Positions 23,541 to 29,307 of a stretch of 29,307 nt of DNA are shown here, piece after piece; the stretch's first letter is position 1; each line of letters begins with the position of its first letter. Position numbers and translations under genes: made by a program. The stretch lies in contig JAJDCF010000019.1 of NCBI GenBank assembly GCA_029260955.1, positions 1 to 29,307 of the forward strand, written 5' to 3'. The notes under the pieces were generated by a model. That model did no database searches. It was not told where the DNA came from and saw only the letters and a program-made list of their open reading frames with translations. Source of the DNA: Patescibacteria group bacterium. Lineage in GTDB: Bacteria; Patescibacteriota; Gracilibacteria; UM-FILTER-43-11.

Positions 23541-24353
23541 ATGATTGGAATTTTTGATTCAGGATTCGGCGGACTTACTGTGATGAAGGAGTACCTAAGA
23601 AAGTACCCCGAATTTGACTATGTGTATTTGGGCGACCAAGCCAATGCGCCCTATGGCCCACACTCAAAAGAGCGGGTTGAGGCTCTGACTTTGAAGAACA
23701 TTGATTTTTTGGTGAAGAAGGATTGCGAGCTGATTATTGTTGCTTGCAACACGGCTTCGGCTGAGGCCCTTAGAGCTGCTCAGCAGAAATACAAAGGTAA
23801 GCCAACGATTTTGGGTGTGCTCGTACCCGCTGTAGAAGAAGCACTTAAGCAGACCCGCTTTGGGAATATCGGCGTGATCGGAACCAGTGGCGTTATAAAG
23901 TCAAAAGCTTACGAAAGAGAGCTTGCCAAATATGGTGTGCTTTACGTTCCATCTGATAAGCGATCCCGAAAAGAAATAAAAGCCTGCCCACTTCTTGTAC
24001 CACTAATTGAGGAGGGACTTGTTGATCACCCAGCGACAAGAATGATTCTGAAGAACTACCTGAGACCACTCAAACACGCCAATATCGATACGCTAATTCT
24101 GGGTTGCACGCACTATCCCCTGCTTCAAAAAGAGATTGCTAGAATTATGGGGAAGAATTGTCAGCTAATTTCTTCTGCCAAGGCTGCGGCCGATGCAATT
24201 GAATCATATTTTGAAGCGCATCCAGACCTTTTAAAGAAACTTAGCAAAAAAGGAAAGAGACAATATCTAACGACAGATTGCCCTGAACGTTTTGCGGAAA
24301 TTGGTGGGAAATTTTTGGGTGAGAGAATTAAAGTTGAAAAGGTAGAAATTTAG
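23541..24353 (+). CDS. murI: Glutamate racemase
   Basis: A 270-residue protein, normal length for MurI, which makes D-glutamate for peptidoglycan. It shows the N-terminal IGIFDSGFGGLTV, LGDQANAPYG, the first catalytic cysteine in VACNTAS (C69) and the second in LGCTHYPLL (C189). These are the paired acid/base thiols of the family. The ATG at 23541 begins exactly with the family motif. No clear promoter or ribosome binding site is seen. Read-through from ppdK would have to cross the structured region 23303-23499. Its presence implies the cell makes its own cell wall, which fits the VanY-like proteins upstream. Confidence 0.96.
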   Translation: MIGIFDSGFGGLTVMKEYLRKYPEFDYVYLGDQANAPYGPHSKERVEALTLKNIDFLVKKDCELIIVACNTASAEALRAAQQKYKGKPTILGVLVPAVEEALKQTRFGNIGVIGTSGVIKSKAYERELAKYGVLYVPSDKRSRKEIKACPLLVPLIEEGLVDHPATRMILKNYLRPLKHANIDTLILGCTHYPLLQKEIARIMGKNCQLISSAKAAADAIESYFEAHPDLLKKLSKKGKRQYLTTDCPERFAEIGGKFLGERIKVEKVEI

Positions 24354-24384
24354 GCCTATAATTGGCTGCCTTTAAAGTTCCCCC

Positions 24385-24756
24385 ATGCCAGAACCAAAAT
24401 TTAGCTACGAACAAGCCCTAAAAAGCTTCGACAGTTTAGCGAGTAATACCGGTTGTCATGGTGGTCGCAAACTTCTTAGAAGAGTTTTAGCAATTGGCCT
24501 TGCCGAGGGTAAGGAGGGGGATGAAATTGCTCAGAATATTGCTGACAGAATGGGAGTTAGTCGTGATGAAGTGATTACAGCTTTGGCAAATTGCTATAGC
24601 CGCCAGAGTCATCCAGGCCAGGCTAGCAACGTAGTCAGATTAGTGCAGACAACTGATCAATCTGGTCTGTCTTCTCCCAAGCGAATTCTTCCCTCCCAAA
24701 GTGACCGTAAACCGATGTCTGTTTGTAAATTGGCCGTTTTAGGTCAAAAGTTTTAA
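24385..24756 (+). CDS. Small orphan protein overlapping metK 3' end
   Basis: A 123-residue frame starting 31 nt after murI. Residues 5-80 look like real protein: a helical, charged segment with DEIAQNIADRMGVSRDEVITAL resembling a helix-turn-helix or ribosome/DNA-binding helical pair. The last ~40 residues lie antisense to the metK C-terminus and look less constrained. No recognised family. It could be genuine with a tail-to-tail overlap of 122 bp, or a gene whose original stop was lost. Moderate confidence. Confidence 0.5.
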   Translation: MPEPKFSYEQALKSFDSLASNTGCHGGRKLLRRVLAIGLAEGKEGDEIAQNIADRMGVSRDEVITALANCYSRQSHPGQASNVVRLVQTTDQSGLSSPKRILPSQSDRKPMSVCKLAVLGQKF

Positions 24757-25783
24757 TGATGCCAGCTGGTGTCATATCGAAAACTTTTTTGATGGCGGCC
24801 TCGATTGTCTCGTCATCGGTTTTTCCTGTGCCGAATGTGGTGACGTGAACCGACACTGGTTCTGGATAGCCGATAGCATAGGCTAGTTGCACTTCACATT
24901 TGTCGGCTAATTTGGCGGCAACCACATTTTTGGCAATATAGCGCGCCATGTAAGCGCCCGAACGATCCTGTTTGTTGGGGACTTTACCACTGAAAGCTCC
25001 TCCGCCGTGGCGTCCCATTCCACCGTATGTATCAACGATGATTTTTCGGCCTGTCATTCCCGTGTCACCTTGCGGGCCACCAACTACAAACTTTCCGGTT
25101 TCGTTTATCAGGAACTTTGTGTTTTCGCTTAAATAATCACCGCAAACGGGCTTGATAACATGTTCTATGATGTCTTTTCTAAGTTGCTCGTATTCCACAT
25201 CTGGATCGTGCTGAGCAGCAATCACGACCGCCTCTACGCCAATGGGCTTTCCGTCTTCGTACTCCACCGTTACCTGTGATTTTCCATCGGGACGAAGATA
25301 TTTAAGAGTACCGTCTTTTCGGACTTCTGCTAGCCTGCGTGCAAGCTTGTGTGCCAGCATTATGGGAAGTGGCATAAGTTCAGGTGTCTCTGTGCAAGCG
25401 TAGCCCATCATGATCCCCTGATCCCCTGCTCCTTGGGCTTTATGAGTGCCGATGTCAGTCTTTTCGCCTTGAGCAATGTCGGTGCTTTGCTCGTGAATGG
25501 CATTCAGGACACTACAACTTTTATAATCGATTCCGTAATCAGCGTTGGTATAGCCAATGTCTTTAAGGGTATCACGGACAATCTTTTGTATGTCTACGTA
25601 GGTTGTTGTCGTAATCTCACCACCAACAACAACAAGGCCAGTGGTCGTGTAAACCTCGCAGCAACAAGCCCCTTCTGGGTCATCTTTTAGAACAGCATCG
25701 AGCACTGCATCAGATATCTGATCGCAGATCTTATCGGGGTGACCCTCGGTTACGGATTCGGAAGTGAAATAGTATTTAGACAT
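24635..25783 (-). CDS. metK: S-adenosylmethionine synthetase
   Basis: A 382-residue protein, full length for MetK, which makes SAM from methionine and ATP. It carries TSESVTEGHPDKICDQISDAVLD at the N-terminus, the GAGDQGIMMGYA signature near residue 115, GGPQGDTGMTGRKIIVDTYGG, and the phosphate-binding GGGAFSGKxPxKxDRSGAYMARYIAKN near 260. The C-terminus carries GHFGREEFAWEKTD. It ends in UGA. Its leader holds a SAM riboswitch and an intrinsic terminator, so it should be shut off when SAM is plentiful. No ribosome binding site is visible between the terminator and the ATG. Firm identification. Confidence 0.98.
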   Translation of the reverse strand: MSKYYFTSESVTEGHPDKICDQISDAVLDAVLKDDPEGACCCEVYTTTGLVVVGGEITTTTYVDIQKIVRDTLKDIGYTNADYGIDYKSCSVLNAIHEQSTDIAQGEKTDIGTHKAQGAGDQGIMMGYACTETPELMPLPIMLAHKLARRLAEVRKDGTLKYLRPDGKSQVTVEYEDGKPIGVEAVVIAAQHDPDVEYEQLRKDIIEHVIKPVCGDYLSENTKFLINETGKFVVGGPQGDTGMTGRKIIVDTYGGMGRHGGGAFSGKVPNKQDRSGAYMARYIAKNVVAAKLADKCEVQLAYAIGYPEPVSVHVTTFGTGKTDDETIEAAIKKVFDMTPAGIIKTFDLKRPIYKQTSVYGHFGREEFAWEKTDQIDQLSALI

Positions 25784-25794
25784 AATATTTTGGT

Positions 25795-25823
25795 AAAAAA
25801 ATAATTCCTATATAAGAGGAATT
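25795..25823 (-). terminator. Riboswitch-controlled terminator of metK
   Basis: Reverse strand AATTCCT (25823-25817), 7-nt loop, AGGAATT (25809-25803), then A and seven T residues (25801-25795). An alternative pairing of AGAGG upstream with the CCTCT of the terminator overlaps the aptamer P1 3' strand. This fits the usual arrangement in which ligand-stabilised P1 lets the terminator form. Confidence 0.75.
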
Positions 25824-25831
25824 TTAACCCT

Positions 25832-25925
25832 CTCATCTTAGTGGATTTCGCACCTTGTCCCAGGATTTAGGGCCGGTTGCGGAGCGGGTCATAGTGCCAA
25901 TTCACTCGCCGCTGCTCTTGATGAG
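25832..25925 (-). promoter_or_regulatory. SAM riboswitch (SAM-I/IV clan) aptamer
   Basis: Read on the reverse strand: P1 5' strand CTCATC and AAGAG (25925 on), then GGC..GAGTGAATTGGC and CTATGA, then CCGCAACC, then AAGGTGCGAAATCC, then the P1 3' strand GATGAG (25837-25832). The order and spacing of AAGAG, the GGC/CTATGA block, GCAACC and AAGGTGC-AATCC are the conserved S-box core. About 94 nt, directly upstream of metK, its classic target. An intrinsic terminator follows. Confidence 0.9.
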
Positions 25926-25941
25926 CTGTGATTACGAAGAG

Positions 25942-25970
25942 ATTTTACCTTAGAACTGAGGCAAAGTCAA
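25942..25970 (-). promoter_or_regulatory. metK promoter
   Basis: Reverse strand TTGACT (25970-25965), 17-bp spacer, TAAAAT (25947-25942), placing transcription start about 10 nt before the aptamer. Its -35 is half of a perfect 8-bp inverted repeat (AAAGTCAA 25963-25970, TTGACTTT 25980-25987) whose other half is the hicA -35. Confidence 0.8.
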
Positions 25971-25979
25971 ACTAATCAC

Positions 25980-26008
25980 TTGACTTTGTAGCTACAATTT
26001 AATATACT
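25980..26008 (+). promoter_or_regulatory. hicA promoter
   Basis: TTGACT (25980-25985), 17-bp spacer, TATACT (26003-26008). It is back to back with the metK promoter, the two -35 hexamers being 9 bp apart. Confidence 0.8.
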
Positions 26009-26017
26009 GTAGCTACA
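25987..26017 (+). promoter_or_regulatory. Probable HicB operator pair
   Basis: Two identical 10-bp perfect palindromes TGTAGCTACA (25987-25996 and 26008-26017), centres 21 bp apart, i.e. two helical turns on the same DNA face. They flank the -10 and cover the spacer and the start region. Such paired sites suit a ribbon-helix-helix repressor like the C-terminal domain of the antitoxin encoded downstream. Confidence 0.7.
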
Positions 26018-26041
26018 GATGAATTTATTGTATTTAGACGA

Positions 26042-26290
26042 ATGACTAGAAAAGATAAGCTTTTAAAGCGGTTTCTGAGGAATCCGCAATCGCTACGGTA
26101 TAGGGAAATTGAGAGTATTTTGCTAGATTTTGGTTTTGTAAAATCTCAAGTAAAAGGAAGTCATGTAAAATTTAACAATCCAATATTTAAGACTATTTTA
26201 ATAATTTCAATACATAACAATGAGTGTAAAAAATGCTACAAAAAAGAAGTCGCACAAACTATCCGCTGGCTTATTGGAAAAGCCTACTAA
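26042..26290 (+). CDS. hicA: HicA-family mRNA interferase toxin
   Basis: An 82-residue protein, typical HicA length, with the dsRBD-like fold signs: an N-terminal basic helix, LRYREIESILLDFGFVKSQVKGSHVKFNNP, and then ISIHNN and a basic C-terminal helix. The G-S-H motif carries the family's catalytic histidine. Toxins of this type bind and cleave mRNA until neutralised by HicB. Lysine-rich and AT-rich compared with flanking genes. Driven by a strong promoter with paired operators. The hicB reading frame opens before hicA ends. No clear ribosome binding site. Confidence 0.85.
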   Translation: MTRKDKLLKRFLRNPQSLRYREIESILLDFGFVKSQVKGSHVKFNNPIFKTILIISIHNNECKKCYKKEVAQTIRWLIGKAY

Positions 26291-26615
26291 TCAACCACTT
26301 GGATCTTTTAAGCACACAATTACTATTAATAATAAAAGATATAAATATGTTATTACTCCGATTAATAAAAAATGGGTATTTTTTGAGTGCCCTACAGGAG
26401 GAATATCTCAAAGATTTTTAGCTGAAGACATAATGGCTCTGCTGATTGATTTGCCCCAACTGATTCTTAGTGAAATTGACTATAAAAGGAAGCAAGAAGA
26501 GACAATCAGATTTCGCATCTCTTCTGAGCAAAAAAATACTATCGAAAAAAACGCCATCAAAAATGGCTACAATAATGTGTCTGCCTTTATTCGGGATTTG
26601 GCTCTGGCGGCTTAA
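26220..26615 (+). CDS. hicB: HicB-family antitoxin with ribbon-helix-helix domain
   Basis: Up to 131 residues from the ATG at 26220, which overlaps hicA by 71 nt. A TTG at 26274 would reduce the overlap and give 113 residues; neither start has a good ribosome binding site. The N-terminal half (about residues 30-80) resembles the HicB partial RNase H-like fold: YKYVITPINKKWVFFECPTGGISQRFLAEDIMALLIDLP. The C-terminal ~45 residues (ETIRFRISSEQKNTIEKNAIKNGYNNVSAFIRDLAL) form a clear ribbon-helix-helix DNA-binding domain. It should neutralise HicA and repress the promoter at the two palindromes. Ends overlapping the ahcY stop by 4 bp. Confidence 0.75.
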   Translation: MSVKNATKKKSHKLSAGLLEKPTNQPLGSFKHTITINNKRYKYVITPINKKWVFFECPTGGISQRFLAEDIMALLIDLPQLILSEIDYKRKQEETIRFRISSEQKNTIEKNAIKNGYNNVSAFIRDLALAA

Positions 26616-27895
26616 TATCTGTAATGATCTGGTTTGTATGGCCCACTGGGGCTCACTCCAATGTATTTGGCCTGCTGGGATGATAGTTTGTCGAGTTTTA
26701 CGCCGATTTTATCAAGATGTAATCGGGCGACTTCCTCGTCGAGTTTTTTGGGTAGCATGTAAACGCCAGCGGGATACTTATTCCCTTTTGTGTATAACTC
26801 GATCTGGGCGAGTACCTGATTGGTAAAGCTGTGGCTCATAACAAAACTGGGATGACCAGTAGCACAACCAAGGTTTACCAGGCGGCCTTCCGCTAATAAG
26901 ATTATTTCTTTGCTTCCGAGTTTGAATTTGTCGACCTGAGGCTTGATGTTCGTCTTTTTGGCATTCTTTTTGAGCCATTTCACGTCAATTTCGTTGTCGA
27001 AGTGGCCGATGTTACATACAATGGCCTGATCGGGCATGGATTTCAGATGCTTGCCAGTGATCACGTGGTAATTTCCGGTAGCTGTCACAAAAATATTACC
27101 GAGCTTGGCGGCATCGTCCATCTTCATAACCTGATAACCTTCCATGGCGGCCTGCATGGCGTTTATGGGGTCGATTTCGGTGACTATGACTCTTGCTCCC
27201 ATACCACTCATGCTGCGCGCACAGCCCTTTCCTACATCTCCGTATCCGGCGATCACCACGACCTTGCCTGCCACCATAATATCGGTGGCCCGTTTGATGC
27301 CATCAGCCAGTGATTCGCGGCAGCCATATAGGTTATCGAATTTGGATTTGGTGACTGAGTCGTTCACGTTTATAGCTGGAGTGACCAAGGTCCCTTTTTT
27401 CATCATTTCGTAAAGCCGGTGGACGCCAGTCGTGGTTTCTTCGGTAATTCCTTTAATTTCTTTCAGGATCTTGGGGTGCTTTTTGTAGATCAGCTGGGTC
27501 AGGTCTCCCCCATCGTCCAGAATCATATTGGGACCTTTGCCCCCCTTAAATTTAAGCGTCTGCTCAATACACCACATGTACTCTTTTTCGGATTCGCCCT
27601 TCCATGCAAAAACCGGAATCCCCTTCTTCGCCATAGCGGCAGCTGCGTGATCTTGGGTAGAAAAAATATTACATGAAGACCAGCGTACTTCGGCACCGAG
27701 TTCAATCAGAGTTTCGATTAAAACAGCCGTTTGAATGGTCATATGAATACAGCCGGCAATTCGAGCGCCTTTTAAAGGCTTCTTTTTACCGAACTTACTT
27801 CGCAAAGCCATAAGGCCGGGCATTTCTTTTTCGGCAAGAATGATTTCTTTGCGCCCAAAATCCGCTAATTTGATGTCAGATACTTTGTAATCCAT
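26612..27895 (-). CDS. ahcY: S-adenosylhomocysteine hydrolase
   Basis: A 427-residue NAD-dependent enzyme that splits S-adenosylhomocysteine to homocysteine and adenosine, relieving methyltransferase product inhibition. N-terminal GCIHMTIQTAVLIETLIELGAEVRWSSCNIFSTQDHAAAA is the substrate-domain hallmark. EETTTGVHRLYEM and NVNDSVTKSKFDNLYGCRESL follow. The Rossmann motif GYGDVGKGCA is near residue 218, and the C-terminal PSFVMSHSFTNQVLAQIEL and PDHYRY match the family end, with the Lys-x(3)-Tyr tail. Lacks the ~40-residue insertion of many bacterial forms, as in eukaryotic and archaeal types. Starts 10 nt after the kinase gene, surely co-transcribed. Confidence 0.97.
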   Translation of the reverse strand: MDYKVSDIKLADFGRKEIILAEKEMPGLMALRSKFGKKKPLKGARIAGCIHMTIQTAVLIETLIELGAEVRWSSCNIFSTQDHAAAAMAKKGIPVFAWKGESEKEYMWCIEQTLKFKGGKGPNMILDDGGDLTQLIYKKHPKILKEIKGITEETTTGVHRLYEMMKKGTLVTPAINVNDSVTKSKFDNLYGCRESLADGIKRATDIMVAGKVVVIAGYGDVGKGCARSMSGMGARVIVTEIDPINAMQAAMEGYQVMKMDDAAKLGNIFVTATGNYHVITGKHLKSMPDQAIVCNIGHFDNEIDVKWLKKNAKKTNIKPQVDKFKLGSKEIILLAEGRLVNLGCATGHPSFVMSHSFTNQVLAQIELYTKGNKYPAGVYMLPKKLDEEVARLHLDKIGVKLDKLSSQQAKYIGVSPSGPYKPDHYRY

Positions 27896-27905
27896 GTACC
27901 GGGAA

Positions 27906-28835
27906 TTATAACGACTTCACAAACTTTTTGAAATCTGTTTTTGAAATTTTGTGATTCTGAGTGCCCTTGGCCTCCACACATCTGGCGGCCAACCACGATC
28001 CGATGTGGGCAGATTTTTCGATGCCCAAATCATGCTGGAAACCGTACATCAGTCCTGCTCGGTATGTATCGCCGCAACCTGTCGGGTCGACCAGTTTTTT
28101 AGGCTTGTAGGCAGGAATGTTAATTACAGTCGCATCTACAGCGCTCCAGATCTTACTCCCCTTGTCGCCATATGTCACTATTAGATAGTTTACTTTATTT
28201 AACAGTGACTTCACGGTCCATTTGGTCCGATCCTGGATCATCTGCCATTCGTAATCATTCACCACTAAGGCGTTAGCTCCCGTAATAAAGTCTTTTAGAT
28301 CTTTGTTCGAAAAAGCCGGAATAGCCTGCCCGGGATCCGCAATAAAGGGAATTTCTTTTTTGAAACAGTAGTCTGCGTAATCGCTCATCGCTTTTACGCT
28401 GTTGGGTGCGATGATAGCCATGGACACCTTCTCCTTCACACTGCTCATCTTGATTTTGTGAGCCTCTTTCATGGCTCCCATGTAAAATGATGCGATCTGG
28501 TTGTCATCCAAGTCGGTCATGATGGTCGCGCTGGATGTGAGTAGTTTTGGGAAAGACTTAACGTAGGAAATATTTACCTTTTTTTCGATGGCTTTCATAT
28601 ATTCTTTTGCGTCGCTTCCTACCGACCCTAGCAAAATCGGCTTTTGGCCAAGTAGGGCCAGGTTGTAGGCGATGTTTCCGCCCGTCCCGCCGCGCATTAC
28701 CGCCATATCTTCCACCGTAAAGGACACGTTCAGTTGGTGAACGTGTCCTTTAAGTATATGATTTGCAAACTTGTCATTGAAGACTGCGATGCGATCAAAG
28801 GCAATTGAACCTGCGACAAGTAAGGAGGGCTTCAT
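27906..28835 (-). CDS. PfkB-family sugar kinase, probable adenosine kinase
   Basis: A 309-residue ribokinase-family protein. N-terminal LLVAGSIAFDRIAVF, the lid/substrate motif RGGTGGNIAYNLALLGQ near residue 50, and the C-terminal anion-hole motif DPTGCGDTYRAGLMYG near 252 with the catalytic Asp. The substrate is inferred: the gene sits immediately before ahcY in the same operon, whose adenosine product needs removal. Adenosine kinase (AMP formation) is therefore the best guess; ribokinase or another nucleoside kinase is possible. Starts 6 nt after the SLH gene stop, with GGAGG about 9 nt before the ATG, the best ribosome binding site in this operon. Confidence 0.85.
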   Translation of the reverse strand: MKPSLLVAGSIAFDRIAVFNDKFANHILKGHVHQLNVSFTVEDMAVMRGGTGGNIAYNLALLGQKPILLGSVGSDAKEYMKAIEKKVNISYVKSFPKLLTSSATIMTDLDDNQIASFYMGAMKEAHKIKMSSVKEKVSMAIIAPNSVKAMSDYADYCFKKEIPFIADPGQAIPAFSNKDLKDFITGANALVVNDYEWQMIQDRTKWTVKSLLNKVNYLIVTYGDKGSKIWSAVDATVINIPAYKPKKLVDPTGCGDTYRAGLMYGFQHDLGIEKSAHIGSWLAARCVEAKGTQNHKISKTDFKKFVKSL

Positions 28836-28841
28836 GACTTA

Positions 28842-29307
28842 TTATTGTAATTCCATAACCTTTACAACAATCTTGGCTACTTCGGCACGAGTAATGTTGT
28901 TACCTGGTCCGAAGCTTCCATCAGCGTATCCGCCGACAACTCCATTATTACTAGCGTAGGTAACGTATCCTGCGAACCATGCGTCTGTTGGTACGTCATC
29001 GAAGGTCGCTTCAGCATCTGCTTCACCTAGGCCAGCTGACTCAAGAATGATCTTGAGGGCTGCGGCACGAGTGATGGAAGCGTTTGGAGCAAATAGGCCC
29101 TCTTCGATACCTTGTACGATACCGGCATTTCGAGCTGAAATGACGTATGGAGCATACCATTGAGTCAAAAGTACATCTGAGAATGGAGTGAAGTTTGGCG
29201 CAGGGTCAATTTCGACACCAAAGGCTTTGGTGGCAATCTTGGTAAGTTCTGCGCGAGTGATCAAGTCATTAGGAGCGTAACTGGTTTCTGACTTTCCGCT
29301 AACGATA
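28842..29307 (-). CDS. SLH-domain surface protein, 5' end beyond right edge
   Basis: The reverse-strand frame is open to the window edge, so the visible ~155 residues are only the C-terminus. It contains S-layer homology repeats. One begins at the edge (YAPNDLITRAELTKIATKAFG), the next covers the WYAPYVISARNAGIVQG to NASITRAAALKIILESAG stretch, and the last covers WFAGYVTYASNNGVVGGYADGSFGPGNNITRAEVAKIVVKVM. The ITRAE motif recurs. SLH domains bind pyruvylated secondary wall polymers and anchor surface proteins to the envelope. A TTG at 29264 is not needed as a start because coding sense continues upstream. The stop is 6 nt before the kinase gene, an odd partner for SAM metabolism. Confidence 0.92.
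   Translation of the reverse strand, partial: IVSGKSETSYAPNDLITRAELTKIATKAFGVEIDPAPNFTPFSDVLLTQWYAPYVISARNAGIVQGIEEGLFAPNASITRAAALKIILESAGLGEADAEATFDDVPTDAWFAGYVTYASNNGVVGGYADGSFGPGNNITRAEVAKIVVKVMELQ

Noticed and set aside
1..29307. UGA-to-glycine recoding, as in Gracilibacteria/SR1
   Set aside because: UGA ends the FecR-domain gene and metK exactly where the family ends are expected, and no conserved protein needs read-through.

Overview
This window reads as a compact bacterial chromosome segment using the standard stop codons. UGA ends the FecR-domain gene and metK, so this is not a UGA-recoded Gracilibacteria/SR1-type genome. Tightly packed genes, a type IV secretion-like cluster of the kind common in Candidate Phyla Radiation (Patescibacteria) genomes, PPi-dependent carbon metabolism (PPDK), an SLH-domain surface protein and several large orphan proteins suggest a Patescibacteria/Peregrinibacteria-like organism. 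That placement is inference and only moderately secure. Promoters are easy to see: most are TTGNNN-17 bp-TANNNT.

Layout. 1-7680 (minus strand): a truncated ABC exporter, then, in transcription order, a large FecR-domain protein, gyrB and secF. 7681-11014 (plus strand): two paralogous secreted or anchored proteins with a C-terminal VanY/M15-like peptidase motif. Each has its own strong promoter, a long conserved structured 5' leader and a conserved 3' UTR with a hairpin. These genes look richer in GC than their surroundings. 11015-12195: prfA (RF1) and a divergent promoter region. 12196-19906: a type IV secretion-like cluster made of a small two-helix membrane protein, an 805-residue orphan and a TrbL/VirB6-like polytopic protein on the plus strand, converging on a VirD4/TraG-type ATPase on the minus strand. 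19952-23301: an alkyltransferase-like protein, a coiled-coil protein and pyruvate phosphate dikinase. 23303-23534: an apparent free-standing small RNA gene on the minus strand. 23541-24756: murI and a small orphan. 24635-29307: metK under a SAM riboswitch, a HicA/HicB-type toxin-antitoxin pair on the opposite strand, then ahcY, a PfkB (probable adenosine) kinase and an SLH-domain protein running off the right edge.

How the parts fit. MetK makes S-adenosylmethionine (SAM), AhcY splits the S-adenosylhomocysteine left by methyltransferases, and the kinase would remove the adenosine: most of a SAM cycle lies within 4.2 kb. The aptamer upstream of metK closes the feedback loop. The 12-20 kb cluster probably builds a DNA- or protein-translocating envelope machine.

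The most interesting object is the pair of VanY-like transcription units. Their untranslated regions are far better conserved than their coding regions. Each unit carries a 12-bp 5' UTR/3' UTR complementarity that overlaps, and so competes with, the closing stem of the 5' leader. The second is the promoter-hairpins-terminator unit between ppdK and murI, which looks like an undescribed small RNA. No tRNA, rRNA, CRISPR array or insertion sequence was seen.
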